Assembly (NCBI GenBank): GCA_023413015.1
Contig: JAEZQR010000311.1
Span: 1-21,534, forward strand
Origin: Pseudomonadota bacterium
GTDB taxonomy: Bacteria > Pseudomonadota > Alphaproteobacteria > Sphingomonadales > Sphingomonadaceae
Length of the DNA stretch: 21,534 nucleotides
Direction of reading: 5' to 3'
The translations under genes were made by a program, and so were the position numbers. A model generated the notes under the pieces. The model was not told the DNA's origin, searched no databases, and saw only the letters and a list, made by a program, of their open reading frames with translations. Every line of letters begins with the position of its first letter. Positions within the stretch are counted from its first letter, which is position 1. This document shows, piece by piece, positions 1-7,644 of this stretch.

Positions 1-129
1 CGGCGCACCTAAACGGATGGTGGCTGCCGACGATCAGATCGCTGGCCGGGATTTATGACAAAGTTTATCTCTTCTGGTGTTGATTGCGCCTGCTCGGTAC
101 CGATCTACAAGCCTACCGAACCTTCCCGA

Positions 130-151
130 GATCCGAAAGTTCATCCGGATC
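130..151. promoter_or_regulatory. Short inverted repeat, possible operator
   Basis: The arms GATCCG (130-135) and CGGATC (146-151) are perfect reverse complements around a 10-base spacer. This gives a 22-base dyad about 160 bases before the first start codon, the only clear symmetry I see in the leader. It could be a regulator site or chance; six-base arms are weak evidence. Confidence 0.25.
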
Positions 152-300
152 AGCGCAATCTGAAAGCCGCTCGTTAGGGGTCTGGGAACCCGCTCCTGCT
201 GACCTGCGTTGGCGGGACTACGCGCCATTTCTGTGCAATTGGACGGTTCAACGCGGCTTCCTTGCCCGAAGATGTTGTTCATCGTGCGGGAGCTGACGAC

Positions 301-305
301 AGGAG
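301..305 (+). promoter_or_regulatory. Ribosome binding site fixing the TTG start of actA
   Basis: AGGAG lies 6 bases before a TTG codon at 312. The in-frame stop at 294-296 excludes any upstream start, and no ATG or GTG occurs in frame nearby, so this site decides in favour of the rare TTG start. Confidence 0.7.
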
Positions 306-311
306 CAGCTG

Positions 312-974
312 TTGGCCCAGGTCTTCACGCCGTCGGCCGATACCTGGCTACGCTGGGGCCTTGTCCTGGTCTCGCTGCTCGTGGTCGGAAGCCTGCTGGT
401 CGCAGCGGGCTATGTCGACTCCAGTTATGTGACGCAGGTCGGCTGGGTACAGGACCAGCCGGTGCCGTTCAGCCACGAGCATCACGTCGGTGGCCTGGGC
501 ATCGACTGCCGCTATTGCCACACGAGCGTTGAGACCAGCGCTCGCGCCAACTTGCCGCCTACGCATATCTGCATGACGTGCCACTCCCAACTCTGGACCG
601 GCGCGCCGATGCTCGCACCGGTTCGCCAGAGCCTCGCCAGCGGCCAGCCCATCCGCTGGCTTCGCGTCGCGCAGCTTCCCGACTACGTCTATTTCAACCA
701 TGCGATACACATCAGTCGCGGCGTTCCCTGTGTCGAATGCCACGGCCGCGTCGACCGCATGCCGATGATGTGGCGGGCCAAGCCCTTCCAGATGCAGTTC
801 TGCCTGTCCTGCCATCGCGACCCCGCGCCGCGCCTGCGCCCGCGCTCGCAAGTCACCCGCATGGATTGGCCTGAGGAGCCACTGGCGGAGCGGCGGCGCT
901 TCGGCGAGACGGTCATGCGGCTCCACCACATCGATCCGGCCAAGCTCGACAATTGCGAGATATGCCACCGATGA
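312..974 (+). CDS. actA: Alternative Complex III pentaheme cytochrome c subunit ActA
   Basis: This 220-residue protein is the multiheme c subunit of Alternative Complex III, the quinol oxidoreductase that replaces bc1 in many aerobes. One hydrophobic helix at about residues 14-33 anchors it, with the rest outside the cytoplasm. Five CXXCH heme c sites are visible: CRYCH 66-70, CMTCH 87-91, CVECH 140-144, CLSCH 164-168 and CEICH 215-219. That is the pentaheme pattern and length known for ActA. The last heme motif sits one residue from the C-terminus. The start is TTG at 312 with AGGAG 6 bases before it. Its stop TGA overlaps the ATG of actB (ATGA at 971-974), the first link in the coupled operon. 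Family assignment is secure from the heme count plus the ActB-F genes behind it. Confidence 0.95.
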   Translation: MAQVFTPSADTWLRWGLVLVSLLVVGSLLVAAGYVDSSYVTQVGWVQDQPVPFSHEHHVGGLGIDCRYCHTSVETSARANLPPTHICMTCHSQLWTGAPMLAPVRQSLASGQPIRWLRVAQLPDYVYFNHAIHISRGVPCVECHGRVDRMPMMWRAKPFQMQFCLSCHRDPAPRLRPRSQVTRMDWPEEPLAERRRFGETVMRLHHIDPAKLDNCEICHR

Positions 975-3757
975 GCCCGCTCGACCTCGCCTTTCCGCAC
1001 GACTGGGAGCGCCGCGATATCCTGCGCTGGCTTGGCGGCGCGCTCGCACTGGCTGGGCTCGATGGCTGCGAACGGCAGCCCGACGAGCGCGCGCTGCCCT
1101 ATGTCGAGGAGCCGGAGGGAGTGTCACCCGGCATCGCGCGCTTCTACGCATCGGCCGTCGAGATGGACGGTGTCGCCCAGCCCATTCTCGGGCGCACCCG
1201 CGTCGGTCGGCCGATCAAGCTCGAAGGCAATCCCGACCATCCAGCGAGCCTTGGCGCGACCGATGCATTCACGCAGGCCGCGCTGCTCGATCTCTACGAT
1301 CCGGAGCGCTCGACGGCGCCGCGTCAGCTCGGCCGCATCACGGACTGGGCTGGCTTCGACGCGATGGCCGCGGAAGTTGCGCGCCGGTCCGATGGCAGCG
1401 GCGGCGCCGGGTTCCGGCTGCTCACTGGCCCCGTCGGTTCTCCGACATTGCTCCGTCAGATCGAAGCGATGCATCGCCGCTGGCCGCAAGCCCGCTGGCA
1501 CGTCTGGTCAGCCACCGACGATCTGCGCGGGCGAGCGCTTCGGGCGACCTTCGGCCGACCGCTTCAACGCCGGCTGCGGCTGGGCGAGGCACATGCGATC
1601 GTCAGCTTCGACGACGACCTGCTCGGCCCGGGGCCTTTTCAGACGCTTCAGGCGCGGAGCTGGACCGCCCGTCGGCAGTCCTATCAGTCCGGGGACGGCA
1701 GCGCACTTCTGTTCGTCGCCGAGCCGACGCCGACCCTGACCGGAGTGACGGCGACCGATCGGCTGGTCGCGAGCAGCGATCGGATAGCGACGCTTCTGGT
1801 TGCACTCGCCGCAGAACTCGGACTGGGGAATGGGCAGCAGGGCGAGCTCAACTCTCGCGAGCGCGCTTGGCTAGGAGCAGCAGCGGCAGCGCTGGACGCT
1901 AATCGCGGCCGCAGCCTGCTGACGGTCGGCGGCCACCATCCACCGGCCCTCCAGCAGCTTGCCTTCGCGGTCGATGCTCGGCTCGGCAATCTTGGGCACA
2001 CGGCAGAATTCATCCCAATTGAGCGCCCACTTCCAGTGAACGAAGACAGCTCGCTGGCTGCACTCGTCGCCGATATGACGGCAGGGCAAGTCAATACGCT
2101 CCTGATCCTCGACATCAATCCGGCCTACACGGCACCGCCCGACCTCGATTTCGGCGCCGCGCTTGCCCACGTCCCGCTTCGAATCCACGCTGGCCTACAC
2201 ACCGACGAGACGGCAGCGCTGTGCCAGTGGCATGCACCGCTTGCTCATTGCCTGGAGAGTTGGAGTGACGGCCGGGCGGCCGACGGATCGGCGGTCGTCA
2301 TCCAGCCGCTCGTGCGCCCCTTCCTCAATGTGCGTTCGCGCCATGCGCTGCTGGCGTCGATCCTCGGCGGGCGCGCCAGCGACTATGACCTCGTTCGAGA
2401 GACGTGGGATGCACCCGCAAGCGAGGAGCGCTGGCGCCAGATCCTGCTCGCCGGAATTGTGCCCGACAGCAGACCATCACCTGTAGCCCTCGGCGCTCCC
2501 GTCACGGCTACCATTCCCACGGCACGAAACCAGCGGAGGCTCACGCTCCTAATCCGTCCCGATCCGAGCATCTGGGATGGAAGCTTTGCCTCCAATCCCT
2601 GGCTTCAGGAGCTGCCCAAGCCGATCAGCAAGCTCACCTGGGGAAATGCCGTGTATGTCAGCCCCGCGCTCGCACGCGAGCGCGGGTTCGAGGACGGCAT
2701 GGTGGTGAAGGTCAGCGTCGGCGGGGCAAGCGTGACCGGTCCCGTCTGGGTGACGCCCGGGCAGGAGCGCGATACCCTGTTGGTTCACCTGGGCTACGGC
2801 CGGCGCGCCGGCGGACGGGTCGCCACAGGCATTGGCTTCGATGCCACCGACCTGCGTCACTCCACCGAGCCGTGGCGGACCGGCGTGACGATAGAGCTGA
2901 CTGGCGCGCGCGAGACGCTTGCCGCAACCCAGATCCGTTTCGACGAGGGCGACGAATTCATCCGTACCGTCGCTGCGGCCGGCACGACACTGGCGCCTGC
3001 GGTTTCCCAAGCCAGCGAATATCCGCCGCTCCCGCGTACCCGCCCCTCCTGGGGCATGGCGATCGATCTCGACCTTTGCATCGGCTGCAATGCCTGCGTC
3101 GTCGCCTGCGTCGCCGAGAACAACATTCCCATGGTCGGGAAAGAGCAGGTGGCCAAGGGGCGCCACATGCACTGGCTACGCGTCGATCGATATGACGAAG
3201 GGCCGCCCGATGCGCCGCGACAGGGCTTCCAGCCGGTGCCGTGCATGCACTGCGAGAACGCCCCCTGCGAGATGGGGTGCCCGGTCAACGCGGCGGTCCA
3301 TAGTCCCGACGGATTGAACCTGCAAGTCTACAACCGCTGCATCGGGACGCGTACCTGCTCGGCCTACTGCCCCTACAAGGTACGGCGCTTCAACTGGTTC
3401 GATTTCACGCACGACGACCCGCCGTCGATACAGGCCGCTCGCAACCCGGACGTGACGGTGCGGGGCCGCGGCGTCATGGAAAAATGCACCTACTGCATCC
3501 AGCGGATCGAGGCGGCCCGCATCACCGCGAAGATCGAGGACAGGCCGATCCGTGACGGCGAGGTGCGCACCGCCTGCCAGCAGGCCTGTCCGACCGATGC
3601 AATCATCTTCGGAGACCTGTCCGACTCTGCGAGCGCCGTCAGCCGCCGTAAGGCCAGCGGGCGCGACTATGCCCTCTTGCCGGAGGCGAACACGCGGCCG
3701 CGCACCACCTATGGCGCACGGATCGCAGGCGGCGCGCAACCGGGCGGCAAGGCATGA
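971..3757 (+). CDS. actB: Alternative Complex III iron-sulfur subunit ActB (molybdopterin-like domain + ferredoxin domain)
   Basis: ActB is the large peripheral subunit: an N-terminal half related to molybdopterin oxidoreductases but without the cofactor in characterised complexes, and a C-terminal ferredoxin half. Here a twin-arginine segment (ERRDILRW, residues 13-20) leads into a hydrophobic stretch ending at a lipobox-like Cys33. Ferredoxin cysteines are at 703/706/709/713, 758/761/766/770, 790/796/800, 839/842 and 869/873. These 15 cysteines suit three [4Fe-4S] and one [3Fe-4S] cluster; the motif CIGTRTC has Thr where four-cluster relatives have Cys, as expected for the [3Fe-4S] site. 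The protein is about 928 residues, in the range of fused ActB. I chose ATG 971 because it forms ATGA with the actA stop; ATG 962 and TTG 953 are in frame and possible. Its own stop overlaps actC (ATGA). Confidence 0.95.
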   Translation: MSPLDLAFPHDWERRDILRWLGGALALAGLDGCERQPDERALPYVEEPEGVSPGIARFYASAVEMDGVAQPILGRTRVGRPIKLEGNPDHPASLGATDAFTQAALLDLYDPERSTAPRQLGRITDWAGFDAMAAEVARRSDGSGGAGFRLLTGPVGSPTLLRQIEAMHRRWPQARWHVWSATDDLRGRALRATFGRPLQRRLRLGEAHAIVSFDDDLLGPGPFQTLQARSWTARRQSYQSGDGSALLFVAEPTPTLTGVTATDRLVASSDRIATLLVALAAELGLGNGQQGELNSRERAWLGAAAAALDANRGRSLLTVGGHHPPALQQLAFAVDARLGNLGHTAEFIPIERPLPVNEDSSLAALVADMTAGQVNTLLILDINPAYTAPPDLDFGAALAHVPLRIHAGLHTDETAALCQWHAPLAHCLESWSDGRAADGSAVVIQPLVRPFLNVRSRHALLASILGGRASDYDLVRETWDAPASEERWRQILLAGIVPDSRPSPVALGAPVTATIPTARNQRRLTLLIRPDPSIWDGSFASNPWLQELPKPISKLTWGNAVYVSPALARERGFEDGMVVKVSVGGASVTGPVWVTPGQERDTLLVHLGYGRRAGGRVATGIGFDATDLRHSTEPWRTGVTIELTGARETLAATQIRFDEGDEFIRTVAAAGTTLAPAVSQASEYPPLPRTRPSWGMAIDLDLCIGCNACVVACVAENNIPMVGKEQVAKGRHMHWLRVDRYDEGPPDAPRQGFQPVPCMHCENAPCEMGCPVNAAVHSPDGLNLQVYNRCIGTRTCSAYCPYKVRRFNWFDFTHDDPPSIQAARNPDVTVRGRGVMEKCTYCIQRIEAARITAKIEDRPIRDGEVRTACQQACPTDAIIFGDLSDSASAVSRRKASGRDYALLPEANTRPRTTYGARIAGGAQPGGKA

Positions 3758-5079
3758 TTGCCGCCAGCGACCGCTATGTCGCCATCACCGGCGAAGTCGT
3801 CAGCATCCCGGCCCATTTTCCCGCCCGTCGCGTCTGGTGGATGATGTTTGCGGCCGCGCTCGCGCTGCTGCTCCTGCTCCTTGTCTCCACCGCCTGGCTC
3901 TTCGGCCATGGGCCAGGGGTCTGGGGCAACAACATCCCGGTCGGCTGGGGCTTCCCGATCTCCAATTATGTGTGGTGGCTCGGCATCGGCCACGCCGGCA
4001 CGCTCATCTCCGCCATGCTGCTGCTGCTCGGGCAGACCTGGCGCAACTCGCTCAACCGCTTCGCCGAGGCGATGACCCTGTTCGCGGTCACCTGCGGCGG
4101 GCTCTACCCGATCCTCCACCTCGGCCGGCCGTGGCGGTTCTACTGGATGGCGCCTTACCCGAACACAATGGACATCTGGCCGCAATTCAAGAGCCCGCTC
4201 ACCTGGGACTTCTTCGCGGTGCTCACCTACCTGATCGTGTCGCTGCTCTTCTGGTACATCGGCGCCATCCCGGACTTCGCCTCAGCCCGGGACCGGGCGA
4301 CGAAGCGGCGGTGGCAGGTCTTCTTCGGCCTACTGGCGCTCGGCTGGCGGGGCTCGGCGATCCATTGGGCGCGCTGGCGCCAGTCGTACCGGCTGACCGC
4401 GGCCATTGCCGTACCCCTCGTCGTCTCGGTGCATTCCGAAATATCAATGCTGTTCGCGGCCGGCCCGATACCCGGGTGGAACTCGACCGTCTTCCCACCC
4501 TATTTCGTGCTCGGCGCAGCCTTCTCCGGCTTTGCCGTGGTATCCATGATCGCGGTCGTCCTGCGCCGGATGCTCGGCCTATCCGACCTCGTCACGACGC
4601 GGCACCTCGACATGCTCGGCTGCCTGACACTCGCCTGCGGAATGATGACCGCCTACGGCTATGTCACGGAGGCATTCAACGCGCTCTATGCGGGCGGCAA
4701 GGAACTCGAAACGCTCCATGACCGGCTGACCGGCCATTATGCCTGGACATTCTGGGGAGCGGTCGTGCTCAACTTCGTGCCGCTCCAGCTTCTGTGGTGG
4801 TGGCGCGTCCGCACCAACGCGCTGCTCCTATTCCTGATCGGTCTGTCGGTGGCCGTCGGCATGTGGCTCGAGCGCTACATGCTGCTCGTCACATCCCTGT
4901 ATCGCGACTGGCTGGAGTCATCGGTCGGCATATTCGTCCCGACCTTCTGGGATTGGGGCGTGTTCTTCGGCCTCGTGGGGCTGTTCCTGACATCGTTCCT
5001 GCTGTTCGTGCGCCTGCTGCCCGTGATCGCGGCCTTCGAAGTCAAGGAAGCGCTGGAAGAAGGTTCGGGCCGTGGCTGA
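3754..5079 (+). CDS. actC: Alternative Complex III NrfD-like membrane subunit ActC
   Basis: This 441-residue polytopic protein has about ten hydrophobic helices and belongs to the NrfD/PsrC family. In Alternative Complex III, ActC sits under ActB and carries the quinol site. Family hallmarks are visible: GIGHAGT at 77-83, SVHSEIS near 225-231, and the segment PGWNSTVFPPYFV around 240-252. Where most ActC proteins that I recall read HS followed by small or hydrophobic residues, this one has Glu229 right after His227-Ser228, next to the presumed quinol or proton region. The gene starts at an ATGA overlap with actB and ends 8 bases inside actD. Length and helix number match the family, so I am confident of the call; the meaning of Glu229 is a guess. 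Confidence 0.95.
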   Translation: MIAASDRYVAITGEVVSIPAHFPARRVWWMMFAAALALLLLLLVSTAWLFGHGPGVWGNNIPVGWGFPISNYVWWLGIGHAGTLISAMLLLLGQTWRNSLNRFAEAMTLFAVTCGGLYPILHLGRPWRFYWMAPYPNTMDIWPQFKSPLTWDFFAVLTYLIVSLLFWYIGAIPDFASARDRATKRRWQVFFGLLALGWRGSAIHWARWRQSYRLTAAIAVPLVVSVHSEISMLFAAGPIPGWNSTVFPPYFVLGAAFSGFAVVSMIAVVLRRMLGLSDLVTTRHLDMLGCLTLACGMMTAYGYVTEAFNALYAGGKELETLHDRLTGHYAWTFWGAVVLNFVPLQLLWWWRVRTNALLLFLIGLSVAVGMWLERYMLLVTSLYRDWLESSVGIFVPTFWDWGVFFGLVGLFLTSFLLFVRLLPVIAAFEVKEALEEGSGRG

Positions 5080-5617
5080 CCTGCCCCCCCTCTATGCGGT
5101 CTTGGCCGAGTTTGCCGAGCCGCAGGCGCTCGTCGACGCGACGCGCCGCTTGCGGGCGCAAGGCTTCACCCGGGTCGATGCCTTCACGCCCTTCCCGGTC
5201 GACGGGCTAGCCGAAGCGCTCGGCTTTTCCGAACGACGCGTGCCGCTGGCCACACTCGTCGGCGGCATCGTCGGGGCGGTGGCCGGCTTTCTCATGCAGG
5301 TCGGGACCAACCTCGACTTCCCGCTGTGGATCGGCGGCCGCCCGCTCGTCGCGGTACCGGCGTTCATGCTGATCGTCTTCGAGCTGATGGTGCTGTTCGC
5401 GGTGCTCGGCGGCATCGGAACGATGTTGATATCAAATCGCCTGCCCCGGCTTCACCATCCGCTGTTCGATGCCGAGCGCTTCCACCTCGCCTCGAGCGAC
5501 CGTTTCTTCCTCGCCGTCCTCGCAGGTCCCGGTTTCGACCCCGCCGCGGCCCGTACGGCACTGGCGCGACTGAACCCGACATCGCTGACCGACGTACCCG
5601 ACGGAGATCGGAGATGA
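5072..5617 (+). CDS. actD: Alternative Complex III subunit ActD (DUF3341)
   Basis: ActD is a small membrane subunit of Alternative Complex III with no cofactor; it helps hold the membrane part together. The 181-residue product shows an N-terminal soluble ferredoxin-like fold region (about 1-55, beginning PLYAVLAEF), two hydrophobic helices at about 59-79 and 95-118, and a soluble tail containing FDAERFHLASSDRFFL, the usual DUF3341 ending. The GTG start at 5072 lies 8 bases inside actC and is preceded by GGAAGAAGG at 5055-5063. A run of seven C bases (5084-5090) occurs within the first codons. The stop overlaps the ATG of actE. Position between actC and actE is the standard order. Confidence 0.93.
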   Translation: MADLPPLYAVLAEFAEPQALVDATRRLRAQGFTRVDAFTPFPVDGLAEALGFSERRVPLATLVGGIVGAVAGFLMQVGTNLDFPLWIGGRPLVAVPAFMLIVFELMVLFAVLGGIGTMLISNRLPRLHHPLFDAERFHLASSDRFFLAVLAGPGFDPAAARTALARLNPTSLTDVPDGDRR

Positions 5618-6144
5618 GGTCCTCCTGCTGCCTCGCCGTCTTCCTTCTCGCCGGTTGCGGCGAGAACATGGTGCAGCAGCCCCGCTACGACGATTATGAG
5701 GAGGCTTCGCTGTTCCGGGACGGGAAGGTGATGCAGCCCCCCCCAGCCGGCACCGTCGCCCGCGACGACCCGTTTCGCGCTGCCGCGGCCGAGCGTCCGT
5801 CTATGAGCCTTGCCCTCGTCGAGCGGGGGCGCGAGCGGTTCGAAATCTACTGTTCGATGTGCCACGGCCACGACGGCCGGGGAAACGGCGTGGTGCCATC
5901 GCGCGGCTTTCCGCACCCGCCGAATTTCCTGTCCCCGCGGCTGCGCGCCGTGCCTGCCGCGCATATCGTCGACGTCATCACCAAAGGCTATGGCGTGATG
6001 TACGCCTACGCCGATCGTGTCGCGCCTGCCGACCGCTGGGCGATTGCGGCATATGTCCGCGCGATCCAGATGAGTCAGGGAGCCCCGGTTGCCGACCTGA
6101 CGGCTGCCGATCGTGCCGAGCTGGAGCGCTCCGATGCGCTCTGA
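5614..6144 (+). CDS. actE: Alternative Complex III monoheme cytochrome c lipoprotein ActE
   Basis: ActE is the monoheme cytochrome c of Alternative Complex III and a likely exit point for electrons toward the oxidase. The 176-residue product begins with a short lipoprotein signal ending LLAGC, so Cys15 would be lipid-modified and the protein held on the outer face of the cytoplasmic membrane. One heme site, CSMCH, is at 80-84, and Met129 in VMYAY is the probable second axial ligand, as in class I cytochromes c. The frame is open upstream, but ATG 5614 is right because it forms ATGA with the actD stop, has GGAG at 5603-5606, and places the signal peptide at the N-terminus. A run of eight C bases (5737-5744) lies in the coding region. 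The last 11 bases overlap actF. Confidence 0.94.
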   Translation: MRSSCCLAVFLLAGCGENMVQQPRYDDYEEASLFRDGKVMQPPPAGTVARDDPFRAAAAERPSMSLALVERGRERFEIYCSMCHGHDGRGNGVVPSRGFPHPPNFLSPRLRAVPAAHIVDVITKGYGVMYAYADRVAPADRWAIAAYVRAIQMSQGAPVADLTAADRAELERSDAL

Positions 6145-7177
6145 ACGCCCGCTCGGCGTGGCGGGTGCGATCCTTGGCGGGCTGGCCCTTGCGACGATTC
6201 TGGCATGGCCGCAGCCCGGACTGCACGGTTGGCTCGCCGCCACCGTCGTTCTATCGTCGGTCCCGGCCGGGGCCTTGTGCCTGCTCATGATGATGCGCCT
6301 CATTCCCGGCGCCTGGGGCGAGGAGCTGCGCGTCGCCTGCGAGGCGGGAACGCTGCTTACGCCGCTGGCAGCGGCTGCGTTTCTCCCGGTGCTCGCCAGC
6401 GTGGCCGCGATCTATCCCTGGGCTTCGCCACTGTTCCACCCCACGAGCGCCTTTCAGGCCGCCTGGCTCAGCCCGGGTTCGTTCGCGCTGCGGACGTTCC
6501 TCTGGTTCGCGATGCTCGGGGGGCTGGCTGGGGCAATGTTAGGTCGACGGTCGCAGACACTGGTAGCGTGCATCGGCCTCGTGCTTTTTCCGCTCGTTGG
6601 ATCGGCGGTGGCGGTCGACTGGCTGATGTCACTGGATCCCGGCTTCGCTTCGTCGGGCTTCGGCTTGCAGGTCCTGTCGATCGAGCTGACCGTGGCATTC
6701 GCCGCCCTGCTGATCCTGCGCCTGACCATGCCCCCCCCACCGCGGCGCCTCGGCGTGCTCGGTGGCCTGCTCCTGACGCTGCTGCTCATCTGGGCCTATC
6801 TCCAGTTCCTGCCGTTCGTCATCACCTGGTCGGGGAACCTGCCAAGCGGCGTCGGCTGGTATGCACTGCGGGCGACGGAGGCGTGGCGCATCATCTTGTG
6901 GGTGGCAGCCGCGCTCGGCGGCATCCCGCTCGTGCTGCTGCTGTTTCCCAAGCCGCGGGCAGGCCGTTCTTGGTTGCTGTGGTTGTCGGCAGCGGTCCTG
7001 GCGGGCATGGCGACTGAAGTCGCCTGGTATGCGCTGCCGCCGCTGGGCTGGCGGGCGGGACTTTCGTTTCTCCTGGCGCTGGCTTCCTTCGGCTGCCTTG
7101 CCGCCGGCGGCCTGCGACTTGCCTTCGAGCGCCGCGTGAGGATGCGCGCGCCGACACCTCGGGAGGTGCCGGCGTGA
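6134..7177 (+). CDS. actF: Alternative Complex III membrane subunit ActF
   Basis: ActF is the second large membrane subunit of Alternative Complex III, a structural partner of ActC. The 347-residue product is almost entirely hydrophobic, with about nine or ten helices. Recognisable family segments are DWLMSLDPGFASSGFG and WAYLQFLPFVITWSGNLP, the latter typical of ActF. It is shorter than the 400-residue-plus ActF of some other phyla, as seems common in proteobacterial clusters. I chose ATG 6134, which has GGAG at 6123-6126 seven bases before it; GTG 6113 is in frame but would overlap actE more. A run of eight C bases (6731-6738) encodes a proline stretch between helices. The stop overlaps the GTG of the next gene. 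Confidence 0.92.
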   Translation: MRSERPLGVAGAILGGLALATILAWPQPGLHGWLAATVVLSSVPAGALCLLMMMRLIPGAWGEELRVACEAGTLLTPLAAAAFLPVLASVAAIYPWASPLFHPTSAFQAAWLSPGSFALRTFLWFAMLGGLAGAMLGRRSQTLVACIGLVLFPLVGSAVAVDWLMSLDPGFASSGFGLQVLSIELTVAFAALLILRLTMPPPPRRLGVLGGLLLTLLLIWAYLQFLPFVITWSGNLPSGVGWYALRATEAWRIILWVAAALGGIPLVLLLFPKPRAGRSWLLWLSAAVLAGMATEVAWYALPPLGWRAGLSFLLALASFGCLAAGGLRLAFERRVRMRAPTPREVPA

Positions 7178-7644
7178 CACGCCCCAAATCCCCAGGCACG
7201 CGGATGCAAAGCGGCGGGATGCCGGCGGCTGGAGCTTCCACAGCTACGCCGAGCTACGAGGCAAGCGATCTGCCGCCCAAGGGAATTGCCAGGGCCCTTG
7301 GGGGACTGTTTGCATCGCTCCTTCTATCGCTGGCGCTCGTTGCAGGCCTGTTGATGCTGATCGGCCGTAGCCAGACGCGACTGCCGGCGACCGGTGTCGC
7401 CGCCGAGCACCTTGTCCCGCCGCCTCCGCGGCTCGAAACCAGCCCGCGGGCCGATCGCACCCGCATCGAGGCCACCGCCAAGGCGCATCTACGCGGCTTC
7501 GGTTGGGTGGATCGCTCGGCAGGGCTTGCGCATGTACCGATCGAGACCGCGATGCGTCTTGTTGCAGAGCAGGGCTGGCCGGACGATGCGGCCGCCCCAT
7601 CGACCGCCGACACCGCCCTAGCGCACAGAAATTCCGGGCGGTGA
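7174..7644 (+). CDS. Small single-span membrane protein of unknown function between actF and sco
   Basis: I do not recognise a named family. The 156-residue product has a polar N-terminus of about 40 residues, one hydrophobic helix at about 45-65, and an outward-facing tail. The tail has a conserved-looking block, PRLETSPRADRTRIEA, then AHLRGFGWVDRSAG and HVPIETAMRLV. From memory, short proteins with this PR-L-x-x-x-PRAD / GWVDR-x-AG / IPI-x-x-AM signature occur at the same place, between actF and the Sco or subunit II gene, in other ACIII-oxidase clusters. That suggests an assembly factor or small subunit, but this is inference. The GTG start at 7174 overlaps the actF stop (GTGA) and has GGGAGG at 7160-7165. 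The stop overlaps the sco start. Confidence 0.85.
   Translation: MTRPKSPGTRMQSGGMPAAGASTATPSYEASDLPPKGIARALGGLFASLLLSLALVAGLLMLIGRSQTRLPATGVAAEHLVPPPPRLETSPRADRTRIEATAKAHLRGFGWVDRSAGLAHVPIETAMRLVAEQGWPDDAAAPSTADTALAHRNSGR

Larger units (their letters stand above)
1..311. other. Non-coding leader upstream of the operon
   Basis: I find no convincing gene here. The short open frames on both strands encode low-complexity, arginine/serine-rich peptides with no recognisable motif, and the frame of the first real gene is closed by a TGA at 294-296. The stretch looks less GC-rich than what follows, which suits a promoter or leader region. It contains one short dyad (130-151) and a Shine-Dalgarno at 301-305. 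A TTGATT at 80-85 could be a -35 element, but no good -10 box follows at the right distance, so I do not call a promoter. Confidence 0.6.

Noticed and set aside
80..109. Sigma-70-like promoter with TTGATT at 80-85
   Set aside because: The best -10 candidate at the right spacing (TCTACA, 104-109) matches only three of six consensus bases.
34..296. Short open frames on both strands in the leader (70-82 residues)
   Set aside because: No recognisable motif, low-complexity composition and no convincing ribosome binding site; more likely chance frames in a control region.
312..7177. A polysulfide, DMSO or nitrite reductase of the Psr/Nrf type, suggested by NrfD-like and ferredoxin subunits
   Set aside because: The pentaheme ActA, fused ActB, DUF3341 ActD and monoheme lipoprotein ActE in this order, plus the adjacent caa3 oxidase, are specific to Alternative Complex III.
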